This document shows, piece by piece, positions 37,201-45,030 of a stretch of 64,000 nt of DNA. The stretch is from the NCBI RefSeq assembly GCF_001019615.1, contig NZ_JNBQ01000018.1:1-64000 (forward strand), written 5' to 3'. The position numbers and the translations under genes were made by a program. Source of the DNA: Cellulosimicrobium funkei. Its GTDB lineage: Bacteria > Actinomycetota > Actinomycetes > Actinomycetales > Cellulomonadaceae. The first letter of the stretch is position 1; each line of letters starts with the position of its first letter. Below the pieces are notes generated by a model. That model was not told where the DNA came from. It made no database searches and saw only the letters and a list, made by a program, of their open reading frames with translations.

Positions 37201-37736
37201 AGCACAACGACGCTCAGGTTGACCTGCCCCGGGTCCAGATCGTCTACATGCCCGACTGGACCCCCGACGTGACGGTGGCCGGTGAGCCGTACGACCTGCC
37301 CGCCGCGCCCGTCCCGATCAATGTCCGCGACCCGCGGGACCTGGGCCGTCTGGTCGCGCTCGACCTCGGGCAAGCCGTCCACGTGGTCGCGGTCAATCCC
37401 GAGGGCGCCATGTACACCCAGATCTGCGAGCCCGAGCCCTTCCCGACCCCGACCGAGGTCACTCCGGTCTCAGCACCGGCAGCGCGGTCGCAGTCGGCAT
37501 CGCATGCGGAGTTCCCGCTCGGGGTGGTCGGGCGCGGCTTCCTGCCCGGGGAACAGGTGTGCATCGCGGTCGTCGTCGCGGCACGGAACGCCGACGACGA
37601 CGGCCGGGCCGCCCTGCCCCTGCCCGCGCCGCTGCTCGAGCGGCTGCCGTCCGCGGTCGTGCTGCTCGGTCGCACCTCGGGCACGGTCGTCGTCCACCAC
37701 CCGGCAGTGGACGCTCTCGCGGCAGGTGTGGCATGA
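37197..37736 (+). CDS. Conserved-looking ICE protein of unknown function
   Basis: 179 aa from a TTG at 37197 that overlaps the ArdC stop (TTGA). It reads VDLPRVQIVYMPDWTPDVTV, LGRLVALDLGQAVHVVAVNP and ends with SAVVLLGRTSGTVVVHHPAV. No signal peptide or membrane helix. The stop overlaps the next start (ATGA). No known function; position between ArdC and coupling protein suggests a conjugation accessory role. Confidence 0.6.
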   Translation: MKHNDAQVDLPRVQIVYMPDWTPDVTVAGEPYDLPAAPVPINVRDPRDLGRLVALDLGQAVHVVAVNPEGAMYTQICEPEPFPTPTEVTPVSAPAARSQSASHAEFPLGVVGRGFLPGEQVCIAVVVAARNADDDGRAALPLPAPLLERLPSAVVLLGRTSGTVVVHHPAVDALAAGVA

Positions 37737-39500
37737 GCGCCCCGGCCTCCCCCAGAGGTGGGGACGCGCTGACCAACCTCGGCCTGATCCTTCTGATCTC
37801 CACGGTCGCGTTCGCCGCCCTGCTGCGCCTGGCCGGACACCTGGCCGCGGTGGTCTCCCGCGTCGACGCACCGACGTCGGGCCCGGCCGCCGGGGTGCGA
37901 GTGTCTTCTCGATCCCGGCGACCCCGCGACCGCGCTCGGCGCGCCCGGTCTGAACCCGGTCGTGTACTGGGTCGTGGTCGCGGTGCTGCTCGCCGCGCTC
38001 GGCGCACTCGCGTGGGGCGCGTGGCGCCTGTTCCGGCGGGACAAGACCAAGGCGACCCGTGACCCGCACCGGCTCGCGGGCACCGCCACCGGCCGCGACG
38101 TCACCAAGGCAGCCTCAACCCGGGCGCTGCTCGCCCGGTCGGGTGCGCTGCGGCCCTCGCTGACCAAGCCCGCACCCTCCGACGTCGGGTACCTGCTCGG
38201 GACCGCGAACGGCAAGAGCGTGTGGGCGTCGGTCGAGGACTCCGTCCTCGTGCTCGGCCCACCCCGCTCAGGCAAGGGCCTGCACCTGGTCATCAACTCG
38301 ATCCTGGACCCGCCCGGCGCGGTCATCACGACCTCGACCCGCCCCGACAACCTCACCGCCACCATGAAAGCGCGCGAGAGTCACGGACCGTCGCGGTGTT
38401 CGACCCGCAGCACCTGGCCGAAGGACTACCCACCGGCCTGCGCTGGTCCCCAATCCGGGGTGTGAGAACCCGCTCACCGCGATGATCCGCGCCACCGGGT
38501 TCAGCTCCGCCACAGGCGGCCTGTCGACCGGCGGCGTCGAGTCAGGCGGGTTCTGGGAAGGAAAGACCCGCACCGCCCTGCAAGCACTACTGCACGCCGC
38601 CGCGCTCGGACAGTGCTCCCCGAGGGACCTGTTCGCCTGGTCCCTGTCACCGTCCGCCGCCGCAGACGCTGTCGCGATCCTGTCCTCCACCCCGAACGCC
38701 GCCCCCGGCTGGGCCGATTCGCTGGAGTCGACCATTCACTCCGACCCGCGCACCCGGGACTCGATCTGGATGGGCGTCTCCCTCGCCCTGACCTGCCTCC
38801 CAGACCCGCGCGTCATGGACGCCGTCACCCCGGCGCCCGGTGAGTCGTTCGACCCGGCCGAGTTCCTCCGCTCGAACGGGACGCTCTACCTGCTGTCGAC
38901 CGGTGCGTGGGCGTCAGCGTCGTGGTCGCTGGTGGCGGCGTTCATCGAAGAGCTCGTCGAGACCGCCCGAACACTGGCCGCCGCATCCCCGGGTGCACGA
39001 CTGGACCCGCCGCTGCTGCTCGCGCTCGACGAGATCGGGAACCTGTCCCCACTGCCGTTGTTGCCGGTGCTCATGGCGGAAGGCGGCGGCACCGGCATCA
39101 CGACCATGCCCGTGCAGCAGTCCCTGTCCCAAGCACGCGCCAGGTGGGGCGACCACAACGCCGGAGCCATCTGAGACGCGTCCATCGTCAAGGTCGTCCT
39201 CGGCGGGCCTCGGTCGCCAAAGACCTCCAGGACGTCTCCGCCCTCATCGGCGAACGCGACGAGATCACCGACACCGTCTCCGTCGGCGACTACGGCTCAC
39301 GCTCCATCCAACGCTCCGCACGCCGCGTACCCGTCATGCCGCCAGAGACCATCCGCATGCTCCCCTTCGGCACCGCGCTCGTCCTCCTGCGCTCCGCGCC
39401 ACCCGTCGTCGCCGACCTGCGCCCCTGGACCAGGCGCCCCGACGCCGCCCAGCTCGCCACCGAGCGAGCCCTCAACGAGCAGACCCTACGGCGGGTATGA
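37733..39500 (+). pseudogene. TraG/VirD4-like type IV coupling protein, multiply broken
   Basis: The ATG at 37733 opens a first membrane helix (LGLILLISTVAFAALLRLAG); a frame change near 37905 precedes a second (VVVAVLLAALGALAWGAW). Walker A is LVLGPPRSGKGLHL near 38255. Further frame changes near 38385 and 38460 are followed by TRTALQALLHAAALG, Walker B-like LLLALDEIGNLSPLPLLP near 39020 and TTMPVQQSLSQARARWGD. An in-frame TGA at 39172 stands where the family has Trp (AGAI-stop-DASIVK). The end is a TGA at 39500. It would have linked DNA to the type IV secretion channel. Confidence 0.82.
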
Positions 39501-39791
39501 GGCCGGCCCACCAAGGCGAGCTGCTGCGAAGGAGTCATGGCGAACGACGCCGTCTTGGGCGCGGTGTCGAACTACGACTTCTCGAATCGGCGCCGTCGCA
39601 GCGCGCCACCGCACCTGCCAGTGACCCGGGCGACCGCCGCGCCGGGACACGTACTCGCACGGCAGAACGCAAGCGGCGACTCGCCCAACGCCGGAATCGC
39701 GGCCCTCGCGCGGTCGCTGGCTGCCGCCGCGCACCTGCCCATTGAAGCGGTTGCCCACACCGATGGCGCCGCCACGATGGAGGAGGCCAAC

Positions 39792-40309
39792 ATGGCCATT
39801 CCCGTGCAGCAGTCCCTGGCGGGGTTCATCGCCTCGGACCCCGACGTGTCGTTCACCGAGACCGGCACCACGCAGGTCCACTACCGGGTCGGCGTGGAAC
39901 ACTGGCGCCGCGAGCAGGACGGCACCTACATCCGGCTCGACAACTCGTTCCACGACCTGCTGGTCTTCGGCAAGACCGCCGAGCGGGCCGCGGACCAGTT
40001 CCGCAAGGGCGACCAGTTCATCGCCCACGGCTACGTCGACTCCCGCCCGGCCGAGCCGCCGGCCCGGCCCGCCGAGCGCGAGGTGTACATCGCCCGCAAG
40101 ATCGGCCACGACCTGGCCCGCACGACCTACGACGTGCAGCGCAGCCCCGCGAACCTGCAGCACGCCGCCCAGCAGACCGCCACCCCCGCCGCGACCGCCC
40201 AGCCGGTTCCCGGCGTCGGCCAGGACGCCCCGCCGCCCCCACCCCCTCTGCGGCGGACCGGCCCGCACCGCAACGGGCCGGGTCGGCGAGCCACGGGATC
40301 GGGCTGTGA
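39792..40309 (+). pseudogene. ssb: Single-stranded DNA-binding protein, C-terminal frameshift
   Basis: The ATG at 39792 follows GGAGGAGG. The OB-fold part is intact (VQQSLAGFIASDPDVSFTET, WRREQDGTYIRLDNSF, DLLVFGKTAERAADQF, GDQFIAHGYVD). In the C-rich tract at 40228-40248 the frame must change to reach the expected tail and the TGA at 40307-40309, which would overlap the next GTG. Without the shift the frame runs on to 42053. The frame is also open upstream to an ATG at 39537, but that part does not look like SSB. Confidence 0.75.
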
Positions 40310-40944
40310 CCATGGACGGCGACGTCAACTGGCAGTTCAACACCGACCCCGACGCCGCGCCGGAGCAGCTGGTCACCGACGAGCAGTTCGCCGCCTACGA
40401 GGCCGAGCTCGCCGCCGACCTGGACGACGCGGCAGGCGAGTTCGGCGAGGTCGAACCCATCGACTGGCAGGCCCTGACCGCCGACGAGGCCACGGCGCAC
40501 TGGCGGGCGCTGGACAGGTTCGTGACCTGGCTGCGCAACCGGTACGCCCTGCCCCCGACCGTGGTCCCACCCCTGTGGCACCGCCACCCCGAGCTCGTGG
40601 AGGAGCTGTCCGCCCTGCACACGCACCGGCTCGAGTGCTACGCCCCGGGCGGCTCGGGGTCCGGACCGATCACCTGGCACGCCGACTTCGCCGACGCCCG
40701 CGAACGCCTGCGCGAGTGGGTCGCCACGTCGGGCACCCGGCTGGACCGCGACCGGCCCAGCCGCGCCACCTCCTGGCCCGGCGAACCGCCCGCCGAGCCG
40801 GGCGAGGAGCAGCCCATCACCGACCGCAAGGCCGACTTCGCGGCGTTCGTCGCCGACGACCTGGCTGCCCGGCGCGCCACCAAGGCGCGCGCCGCCCGCA
40901 ACGTCCGGGCCGCGGGGACGTACCGCCAGAAGGGAGGCTCGTGA
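40306..40944 (+). CDS. Unknown ICE protein, acidic, 212 aa
   Basis: From a GTG at 40306 (ATG at 40312 also possible). Strongly acidic and Trp-rich: MDGDVNWQFNTDPDAAPEQL, EVEPIDWQALTADEATAHWR, LPPTVVPPLWHRHPELVEEL. No signal or membrane helix. Its stop overlaps the next ATG (ATGA). DUF4913-like proteins in actinobacterial ICEs share the Trp-rich core, a tentative match. Confidence 0.6.
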   Translation: MTMDGDVNWQFNTDPDAAPEQLVTDEQFAAYEAELAADLDDAAGEFGEVEPIDWQALTADEATAHWRALDRFVTWLRNRYALPPTVVPPLWHRHPELVEELSALHTHRLECYAPGGSGSGPITWHADFADARERLREWVATSGTRLDRDRPSRATSWPGEPPAEPGEEQPITDRKADFAAFVADDLAARRATKARAARNVRAAGTYRQKGGS

Positions 40945-42053
40945 TGTCCAGCGAGCCGCATGACGACATCCGTGCCCTGCGCCGCGAGGCGGACCACATC
41001 GCGCTCGACGACCACGTCGCCACCTCCGCCCGGCCCGCGCACCGTGTCATCGCCAATCACCCGTGGACCATGCTCCGCGACCTGGGCGTCGAGGACGCCC
41101 GGGTGCTCGCCGTCGGGGAAGACGCCGCCACCCTGATCGGGCTGCCCCACACCGACGGCTACACGTTCCGGTCCCTGGTCGCAGACATCTCCCCCCGCCA
41201 CACACCCGGAGTCGCGTTCCCCGTGACCGAGCGCGTCCCGAAGATGTCGGACCGGTACGACGTCGTCATCGCCTCCCTGCCCTACAACGACGCCCGCCTT
41301 CAAGACCCCGCCCACGTCGTCCTACGCCGAGCCGCCCAGGCCAAGCTCGCGCTCCTCATGCAGCATCTGACCCGTCCCGGCGGATACACCGTCCTGCTCG
41401 CCTCGCACGACCTGATGGACAACCCGTACCCCGAAGCCCGTCAGCAGCTCCACCTGGGCGCCGACCTGCTCGGCGCCGTCCGCCTGCCGGCCGGCACCCA
41501 TCGCCAGCTCCCCGGCCTGGACCTGACCACCGACCTCCTCGTCCTCCAACGCCGCAGCAAGGACGACGCGTCGCGGTCGCAGGACTTCGAGCGCACGACC
41601 ACCGTCCGGCTCGACGGCCGCGACGTGGAGATGAACGTCTACTTCGACAACAACATCGACCAGGTCCTCGGCAGCCTCGCTGCCGGCCCCCTCGCTTGGG
41701 GGCCGGCCGCCGTCACCGTGTCGTCCACGCCCGATCGTCTCGACCGTGACCTGGCCGAAGCACTCGGCAACGTCACCGTCCAGGGCCGCCGCCTCGGCCT
41801 GACCTACACGTCGGCAGACAACCCTCAGCATCGGGCCGAGCCGTCGATCGCCGACCTCATCCGCAAACGCGACCGCCAGACGGACCTACCGACCCCGCGG
41901 CCTCACCCCCGCCGAGCCCGCGGCCAGACCGGACTCGAGCGACGACCGGCCGCGCACGAGGGTTCCACAGTTGTTGTGGTGGCCTCCTCGTGCCGGTCGG
42001 CTGAACAGGTTGATGCAGTCGGCTCATCCCCCTCGATACGCCGGTGCGGATAA
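40944..42053 (+). CDS. N6-methylase-like ICE protein, truncated
   Basis: A 369-aa product. VLAVGEDAATLIGLP near 50 and DVVIASLPYNDARLQDP near 105 recall a methylase SAM site and NPPY motif in which NPPY is changed to SLPY, so catalysis is doubtful. QHLTRPGGYTVLLASHDLMD and GLDLTTDLLVLQRRS continue the fold to about residue 320 (EPSIADLIRKRDRQ). The last 45 residues are Arg/Pro- and Ser-rich and not family-like. Related ICE proteins continue as large methylase-helicases, so the gene seems cut off by the integrase-side junction. Confidence 0.6.
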   Translation: MSSEPHDDIRALRREADHIALDDHVATSARPAHRVIANHPWTMLRDLGVEDARVLAVGEDAATLIGLPHTDGYTFRSLVADISPRHTPGVAFPVTERVPKMSDRYDVVIASLPYNDARLQDPAHVVLRRAAQAKLALLMQHLTRPGGYTVLLASHDLMDNPYPEARQQLHLGADLLGAVRLPAGTHRQLPGLDLTTDLLVLQRRSKDDASRSQDFERTTTVRLDGRDVEMNVYFDNNIDQVLGSLAAGPLAWGPAAVTVSSTPDRLDRDLAEALGNVTVQGRRLGLTYTSADNPQHRAEPSIADLIRKRDRQTDLPTPRPHPRRARGQTGLERRPAAHEGSTVVVVASSCRSAEQVDAVGSSPSIRRCG

Positions 42054-42075
42054 ACGCGGCCCGTTGAATCCGCGC

Positions 42076-43302
42076 TCAGCTGCCTGTGCCCCCGTCGTCG
42101 GCCAGCCCGGAACTCGCCTTGCCTTGGCCAGGAGCCAGAGCCTCCAGAATCTCGGCGGTGTGGGCGTTCACGTCCTCCTTCCGCTCGATGTAGTGCTTCT
42201 TCGTGATCTCCGACGAGGTTTGCCCGAGCAGCTCCGCCGCGAGGTCCGCGCCCGCCTGCCGCTCGACCGCCGTGGCGGCCGTGCGTCGGAACGAGTGGGG
42301 GGTCACCCAGGTCAAACCGGTCTCGGAGATGATCTCGCGCAGGCGCCGTCTGACGTTGTTCGTCGTCAGCGGGGTGCCGTTGGGAGACTGGAAGATCAGC
42401 GCGTCGGACGGCTGCCCAGCGACCTCGACCAGCCGCTTGCGCAGGGCCTCGGCCGTGTACGAGGGCACCGCCATGCACCGGACCGACCTGCGCGACTTCG
42501 GTCGCGGCTGCCGGTACGTCGGCTGACCCTTGAGAGAGACGATCGTCCCGCTAATCCGGATCATCGCCGGCGTGGAAGTCACGTCGACATCGCACTTGCG
42601 CAGTGCGAGCACCTCACCGATCCGCGCGGAGGAACCGATCATCACCTCGATGATGGTCTCCAACTGCCCGTCCGGCTTTGGACCGGACAGACCCTCGCCA
42701 CGACGCCAGTTGCGCACCGCCGCGCGAATCACCTCCAGCTCGGCGTACGCCAGCGCCCGCGCCTCCGTCTGCGACCGCTTGACCCGTTTGACCCCTGCGA
42801 CAGGATTGCGGTCGAGCGCCTCGTAGCGCACTGCCAGCCCTAGGGACAGGCTGAGCACGGTCTTGGCCTGCTTGGCCATGGACTGGCTCTTGTCCTTGGC
42901 CAGGGCACGCAGGAACCGGTCCACCCGCCCCACGCTAAGTTCGCGCAGCGTGTACTCCTCGAAAGCGGGGAGCACGAGCTTGCGCATGTTGCGCTCGTAC
43001 AGCAGCCGGGTGTTGGGGGCGAGCTCGCCATCCAGGGCCAGGTCTTCGATCCAGACCTCGGCCAGGTCGCGGAACTTGCTGCCCGGCCCGAGCTCGCCCA
43101 GCCTGCCGGAGACTCTGCCGCGCTGGGCGACCTTGAGCTTGAGCTTCATCTCGGCGGCTTTCGCCGTCGGCCCGCTGGCCTCGACCAGACGCAGCTTGCC
43201 GTCGATGTCGCGGTACTTGGTCCGCGCGCGGTAGTTCCCGCTGTCCAGCTCGGCGGTGTAGATGTCGCCGAACGTCCCGATCGGGATGCGCTGCCTAGCC
43301 AT
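42076..43302 (-). CDS. int: Tyrosine recombinase / integrase
   Basis: A 408-aa phage-type integrase. N-terminal arm-binding region (RARTKYRDIDGKLRLVEA), a SAM-like core-binding domain near 75-165 (LAEVWIEDLALDGELAPNT), then the catalytic domain with Arg in IGSSARIGEVLALRKCDV near 255, HSFRRTAA near 350 (His-x-x-Arg) and the nucleophile Tyr in KKHYIER near 385. Intact. It should recombine the 35-bp tRNA repeat. It starts 6 bp after the excisionase-like gene, in the same direction. Confidence 0.95.
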   Translation of the reverse strand: MARQRIPIGTFGDIYTAELDSGNYRARTKYRDIDGKLRLVEASGPTAKAAEMKLKLKVAQRGRVSGRLGELGPGSKFRDLAEVWIEDLALDGELAPNTRLLYERNMRKLVLPAFEEYTLRELSVGRVDRFLRALAKDKSQSMAKQAKTVLSLSLGLAVRYEALDRNPVAGVKRVKRSQTEARALAYAELEVIRAAVRNWRRGEGLSGPKPDGQLETIIEVMIGSSARIGEVLALRKCDVDVTSTPAMIRISGTIVSLKGQPTYRQPRPKSRRSVRCMAVPSYTAEALRKRLVEVAGQPSDALIFQSPNGTPLTTNNVRRRLREIISETGLTWVTPHSFRRTAATAVERQAGADLAAELLGQTSSEITKKHYIERKEDVNAHTAEILEALAPGQGKASSGLADDGGTGS

Positions 43303-43308
43303 GACACA

Positions 43309-43551
43309 TCACCGACCCTTGGGCTGTTCGCCGGGCCGCAGTTCGCGCTGCTCGGTCAGCCACGCATGTACGTCGCTGACCAGGTACCGCAGATGCTTGC
43401 CCACCCAGACGCCACATGGGCCTTTGCCGTCGCACCGCCAGTCGCGCACGGTCGAGACGGGGATGCCGAGGTACGTCGCGAGATCCTCGGCGGTCAGGAG
43501 CGGCTCCAGGCCGCCCACAGTCGCTGAACTGGTGAGCGTAGAAGTGTCCAT
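43309..43551 (-). CDS. Excisionase-like helix-turn-helix protein
   Basis: An 80-aa MerR/AlpA-type winged HTH: LLTAEDLATYLGIPVSTVRD, then WRCDGKGPCGVWVGKHLRYL and VSDVHAWLTEQRE. Such proteins bend DNA at attachment ends and set excision direction. The ATG at 43551 is chosen over an upstream start because the domain begins 17 residues later. Next to the integrase, as usual. Confidence 0.82.
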   Translation of the reverse strand: MDTSTLTSSATVGGLEPLLTAEDLATYLGIPVSTVRDWRCDGKGPCGVWVGKHLRYLVSDVHAWLTEQRELRPGEQPKGR

Positions 43552-43649
43552 GCTCCTCAGGTGTGCGAGCGCACCCGACGGAACCGGCACGAACTCGAAC
43601 CAACCTCGGTTCGACCGCCTGCAACCCCCTGCTGGCCGTCCTCGGACGG

Positions 43650-43671
43650 TCATTGGGGTGCCAATGGGGTG
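43650..43671 (+). repeat. Putative integrase arm site, right
   Basis: Matches 8638-8659 at 20 of 22 positions, same orientation, 64 bp inside the right att repeat and upstream of the excisionase-like gene. Confidence 0.4.
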
Positions 43672-43696
43672 GGAGTATCAAGTCTCCGGAAACCTC

Positions 43697-43730
43697 TCAG
43701 GCCCGGGATTCCGCAGAATCCCGGGCCTGA
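43697..43730. terminator. Island-borne terminator behind the initiator tRNA
   Basis: Perfect 15-bp stem (43697-43711 with 43716-43730) and 4-nt loop, 5 bp past the tRNA 3' end. It also faces the start region of the excisionase-integrase unit from behind. Confidence 0.75.
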
Positions 43731-43734
43731 TCTC

Positions 43735-43769
43735 GTAGCGGGGGCAGGATTTGAACCTGCGACCTCTGG
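43735..43769 (-). repeat. Right attachment repeat within the intact tRNA gene
   Basis: The 35 bp identical to 8464-8498, spanning the T arm and 3' acceptor strand of the tRNA plus 1 bp. Confidence 0.93.
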
Positions 43770-43809
43770 GTTATGAGCCCAGCGAGCTACCGAGCTGCTC
43801 CACCCCGCG
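43736..43809 (-). tRNA. tRNA-fMet (CAT), initiator
   Basis: 74 nt without encoded CCA. The anticodon loop CTCATAA is closed by CTGGG/CCCAG, giving the three G:C pairs typical of initiators, and position 1 (C) does not pair with position 72 (T), another initiator mark. T arm GCAGG-TTCAAAT-CCTGC and D arm GAGC/GCTC fold normally. It is the insertion target of the island and stays intact because the integrated element restores its 3' end. Confidence 0.96.
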
Positions 43810-43871
43810 TCGGTGATCACTACTCTACGTGAGGTTCCGGACCAGGCCAAATCGGGTGGACGAGACGTGGG

Positions 43872-44912
43872 TCACGCCAGGACCTCGACCCCGAACGCGA
43901 ACTCGCGCACGGCCCCGGGCTCGAGCCGCACGCCCGCGGCGCAGTCGGCGCGGTTGAACGCGTCGGTCAGCGTCTCGACGGGCTCGATCGCGACGGCGGC
44001 CCGCTCGCGACGCGCCAGTCCGTCGCCCGTGTAGACGTGGACGAGCCCGCGGTCCTGCCACACGGCGAGCCCCTGCCCCGTCGCGGGGTCGCGCACGAGG
44101 GTCCGGGCGCGGCCGTCGGCGTCGGTGTGCAGGTCGCCGAACGCGTGGTCGAGCCGCACGCCGACGAGCGGCAGCGGCCCGACGCCGTCGATCGCGCCGA
44201 ACGCGTCCGCCCCCACGAGCGGGAGCAGCCCGGCGTCGGTCACGACGGCGTGCCGCGCCGGGACGGTCAGCTCGAGCCGGTCGATCGTGGCGTGCCCCGG
44301 CACGCGCAGGTACGGGTGCCACCCCAGGGCGACGGGCGCGGCGGTCGCGCCGACGTTGCGGGCCCGCAGCGCGACGCCCAGCGAGCCCGCGTCGAGCACG
44401 TACTCGACCTCGAGGGCGAGCGCGAAGGGGTAGCCCGCGTGCGCGTCGGCGCTCAGGGAGGCGCGGAGCGTGACCGACACCGGTCGCGCCGGGTCCCCGT
44501 CCGCGGGGCGCCCAGGGTCCTCGTCCCGGTCGACGACCGTCCAGTCGAGCGTGCGGGCGAACCCGTGCATGGTGAGGGGCTCCCACGGCAGGACGGGCGG
44601 CACCTGGTGCCGGACGCCGTCGAACACGTACTGCCCGCCCGCGAGACGGTTGACGAACGGCGCCATGAGCGCCGACCGCGCGGCGTCGTGCGCGGCGACC
44701 TCCGCCTCGTCGGCGTACCCGTCGACGAGATCCTCGACGCGGGAGGTCCCGTCCGCCCCGCGCCACGGCGCACGCCAGGCGAGCACGGCCGCACCGCGCA
44801 ACGCCACGACGAGCTCGGCCCCGGACGGGTGGTGCAGGCGCGCCGCGGGGACGGCCGGGGTCGTGTCGCTCGCCGCGCTGAAAGCGTTGCTGCAAACCGT
44901 TGCAGAAGTCAC
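43872..44912 (-). CDS. Aldose 1-epimerase family protein
   Basis: A 346-aa beta-sandwich epimerase (mutarotase). Visible: APFVNRLAGGQYVFDGVRHQ near 95, LTMHGFARTLDWTV near 120 with the first catalytic-type His, VALGWHPYLRVPG near 205 with the second His, and VAIEPVETLTDAFNR near 310 with the catalytic Glu. It interconverts sugar anomers in the cytoplasm. The start is taken as the GTG at 44912, preceded by GGGAGG at suitable spacing; the frame stays open further but enters the UPF0182 gene. Confidence 0.85.
   Translation of the reverse strand: MTSATVCSNAFSAASDTTPAVPAARLHHPSGAELVVALRGAAVLAWRAPWRGADGTSRVEDLVDGYADEAEVAAHDAARSALMAPFVNRLAGGQYVFDGVRHQVPPVLPWEPLTMHGFARTLDWTVVDRDEDPGRPADGDPARPVSVTLRASLSADAHAGYPFALALEVEYVLDAGSLGVALRARNVGATAAPVALGWHPYLRVPGHATIDRLELTVPARHAVVTDAGLLPLVGADAFGAIDGVGPLPLVGVRLDHAFGDLHTDADGRARTLVRDPATGQGLAVWQDRGLVHVYTGDGLARRERAAVAIEPVETLTDAFNRADCAAGVRLEPGAVREFAFGVEVLA
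44891..44904. promoter_or_regulatory. LacI-type palindrome at the epimerase start
   Basis: TGCAAACCGTTGCA, an imperfect palindrome close to LacI-family operators. It falls in codons 3-7 of the predicted epimerase gene, which suggests either repression at the translation start or a later true start. Confidence 0.3.
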
Positions 44913-45030
44913 GAGGAGCGATCCTCCCGCCCGGCGGACGAAAAGACAACTCCGGCACGACGCCCGACGGGCGGGGACACCCGCTGGTGTCCCCGCCCGT
45001 CCGTGGCGTGCGTTCGTCCTGCCGCGGCCG

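Larger units (their letters stand above)
8464..43769. mobile_element. Genomic island / degraded ICE in the initiator tRNA gene
   Basis: The island is bounded by a 35-bp direct repeat equal to the 3' end of the initiator tRNA gene; one element plus one repeat is about 35.3 kb. A tyrosine integrase and excisionase-like gene lie just inside the tRNA-proximal end. It contains remnants of conjugation genes (VirB4 C-terminus, ArdC, coupling protein, SSB), an IS element, and a defence gene cluster at 10.8-26.9 kb. Many cargo and transfer genes are frameshifted or carry premature stops, while integrase and defence genes are intact. The flanks form undisturbed chromosomal neighbourhoods. Confidence 0.92.

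Noticed and set aside
36112-39500. Sequencing or assembly error as the cause of the island frame changes
   Set aside because: The chromosomal flanks (over 28 kb) and the 16-kb defence block show none, and several lesions are stop-creating transitions, truncations or junctions, so true decay is more likely; reads would settle it.
39537-42053. One 838-aa fusion of SSB with the methylase-like protein
   Set aside because: The centre of this frame (40310-40940) is Arg/Pro-rich shadow sequence; the real gene there is in another frame with good codon bias and overlapping starts.
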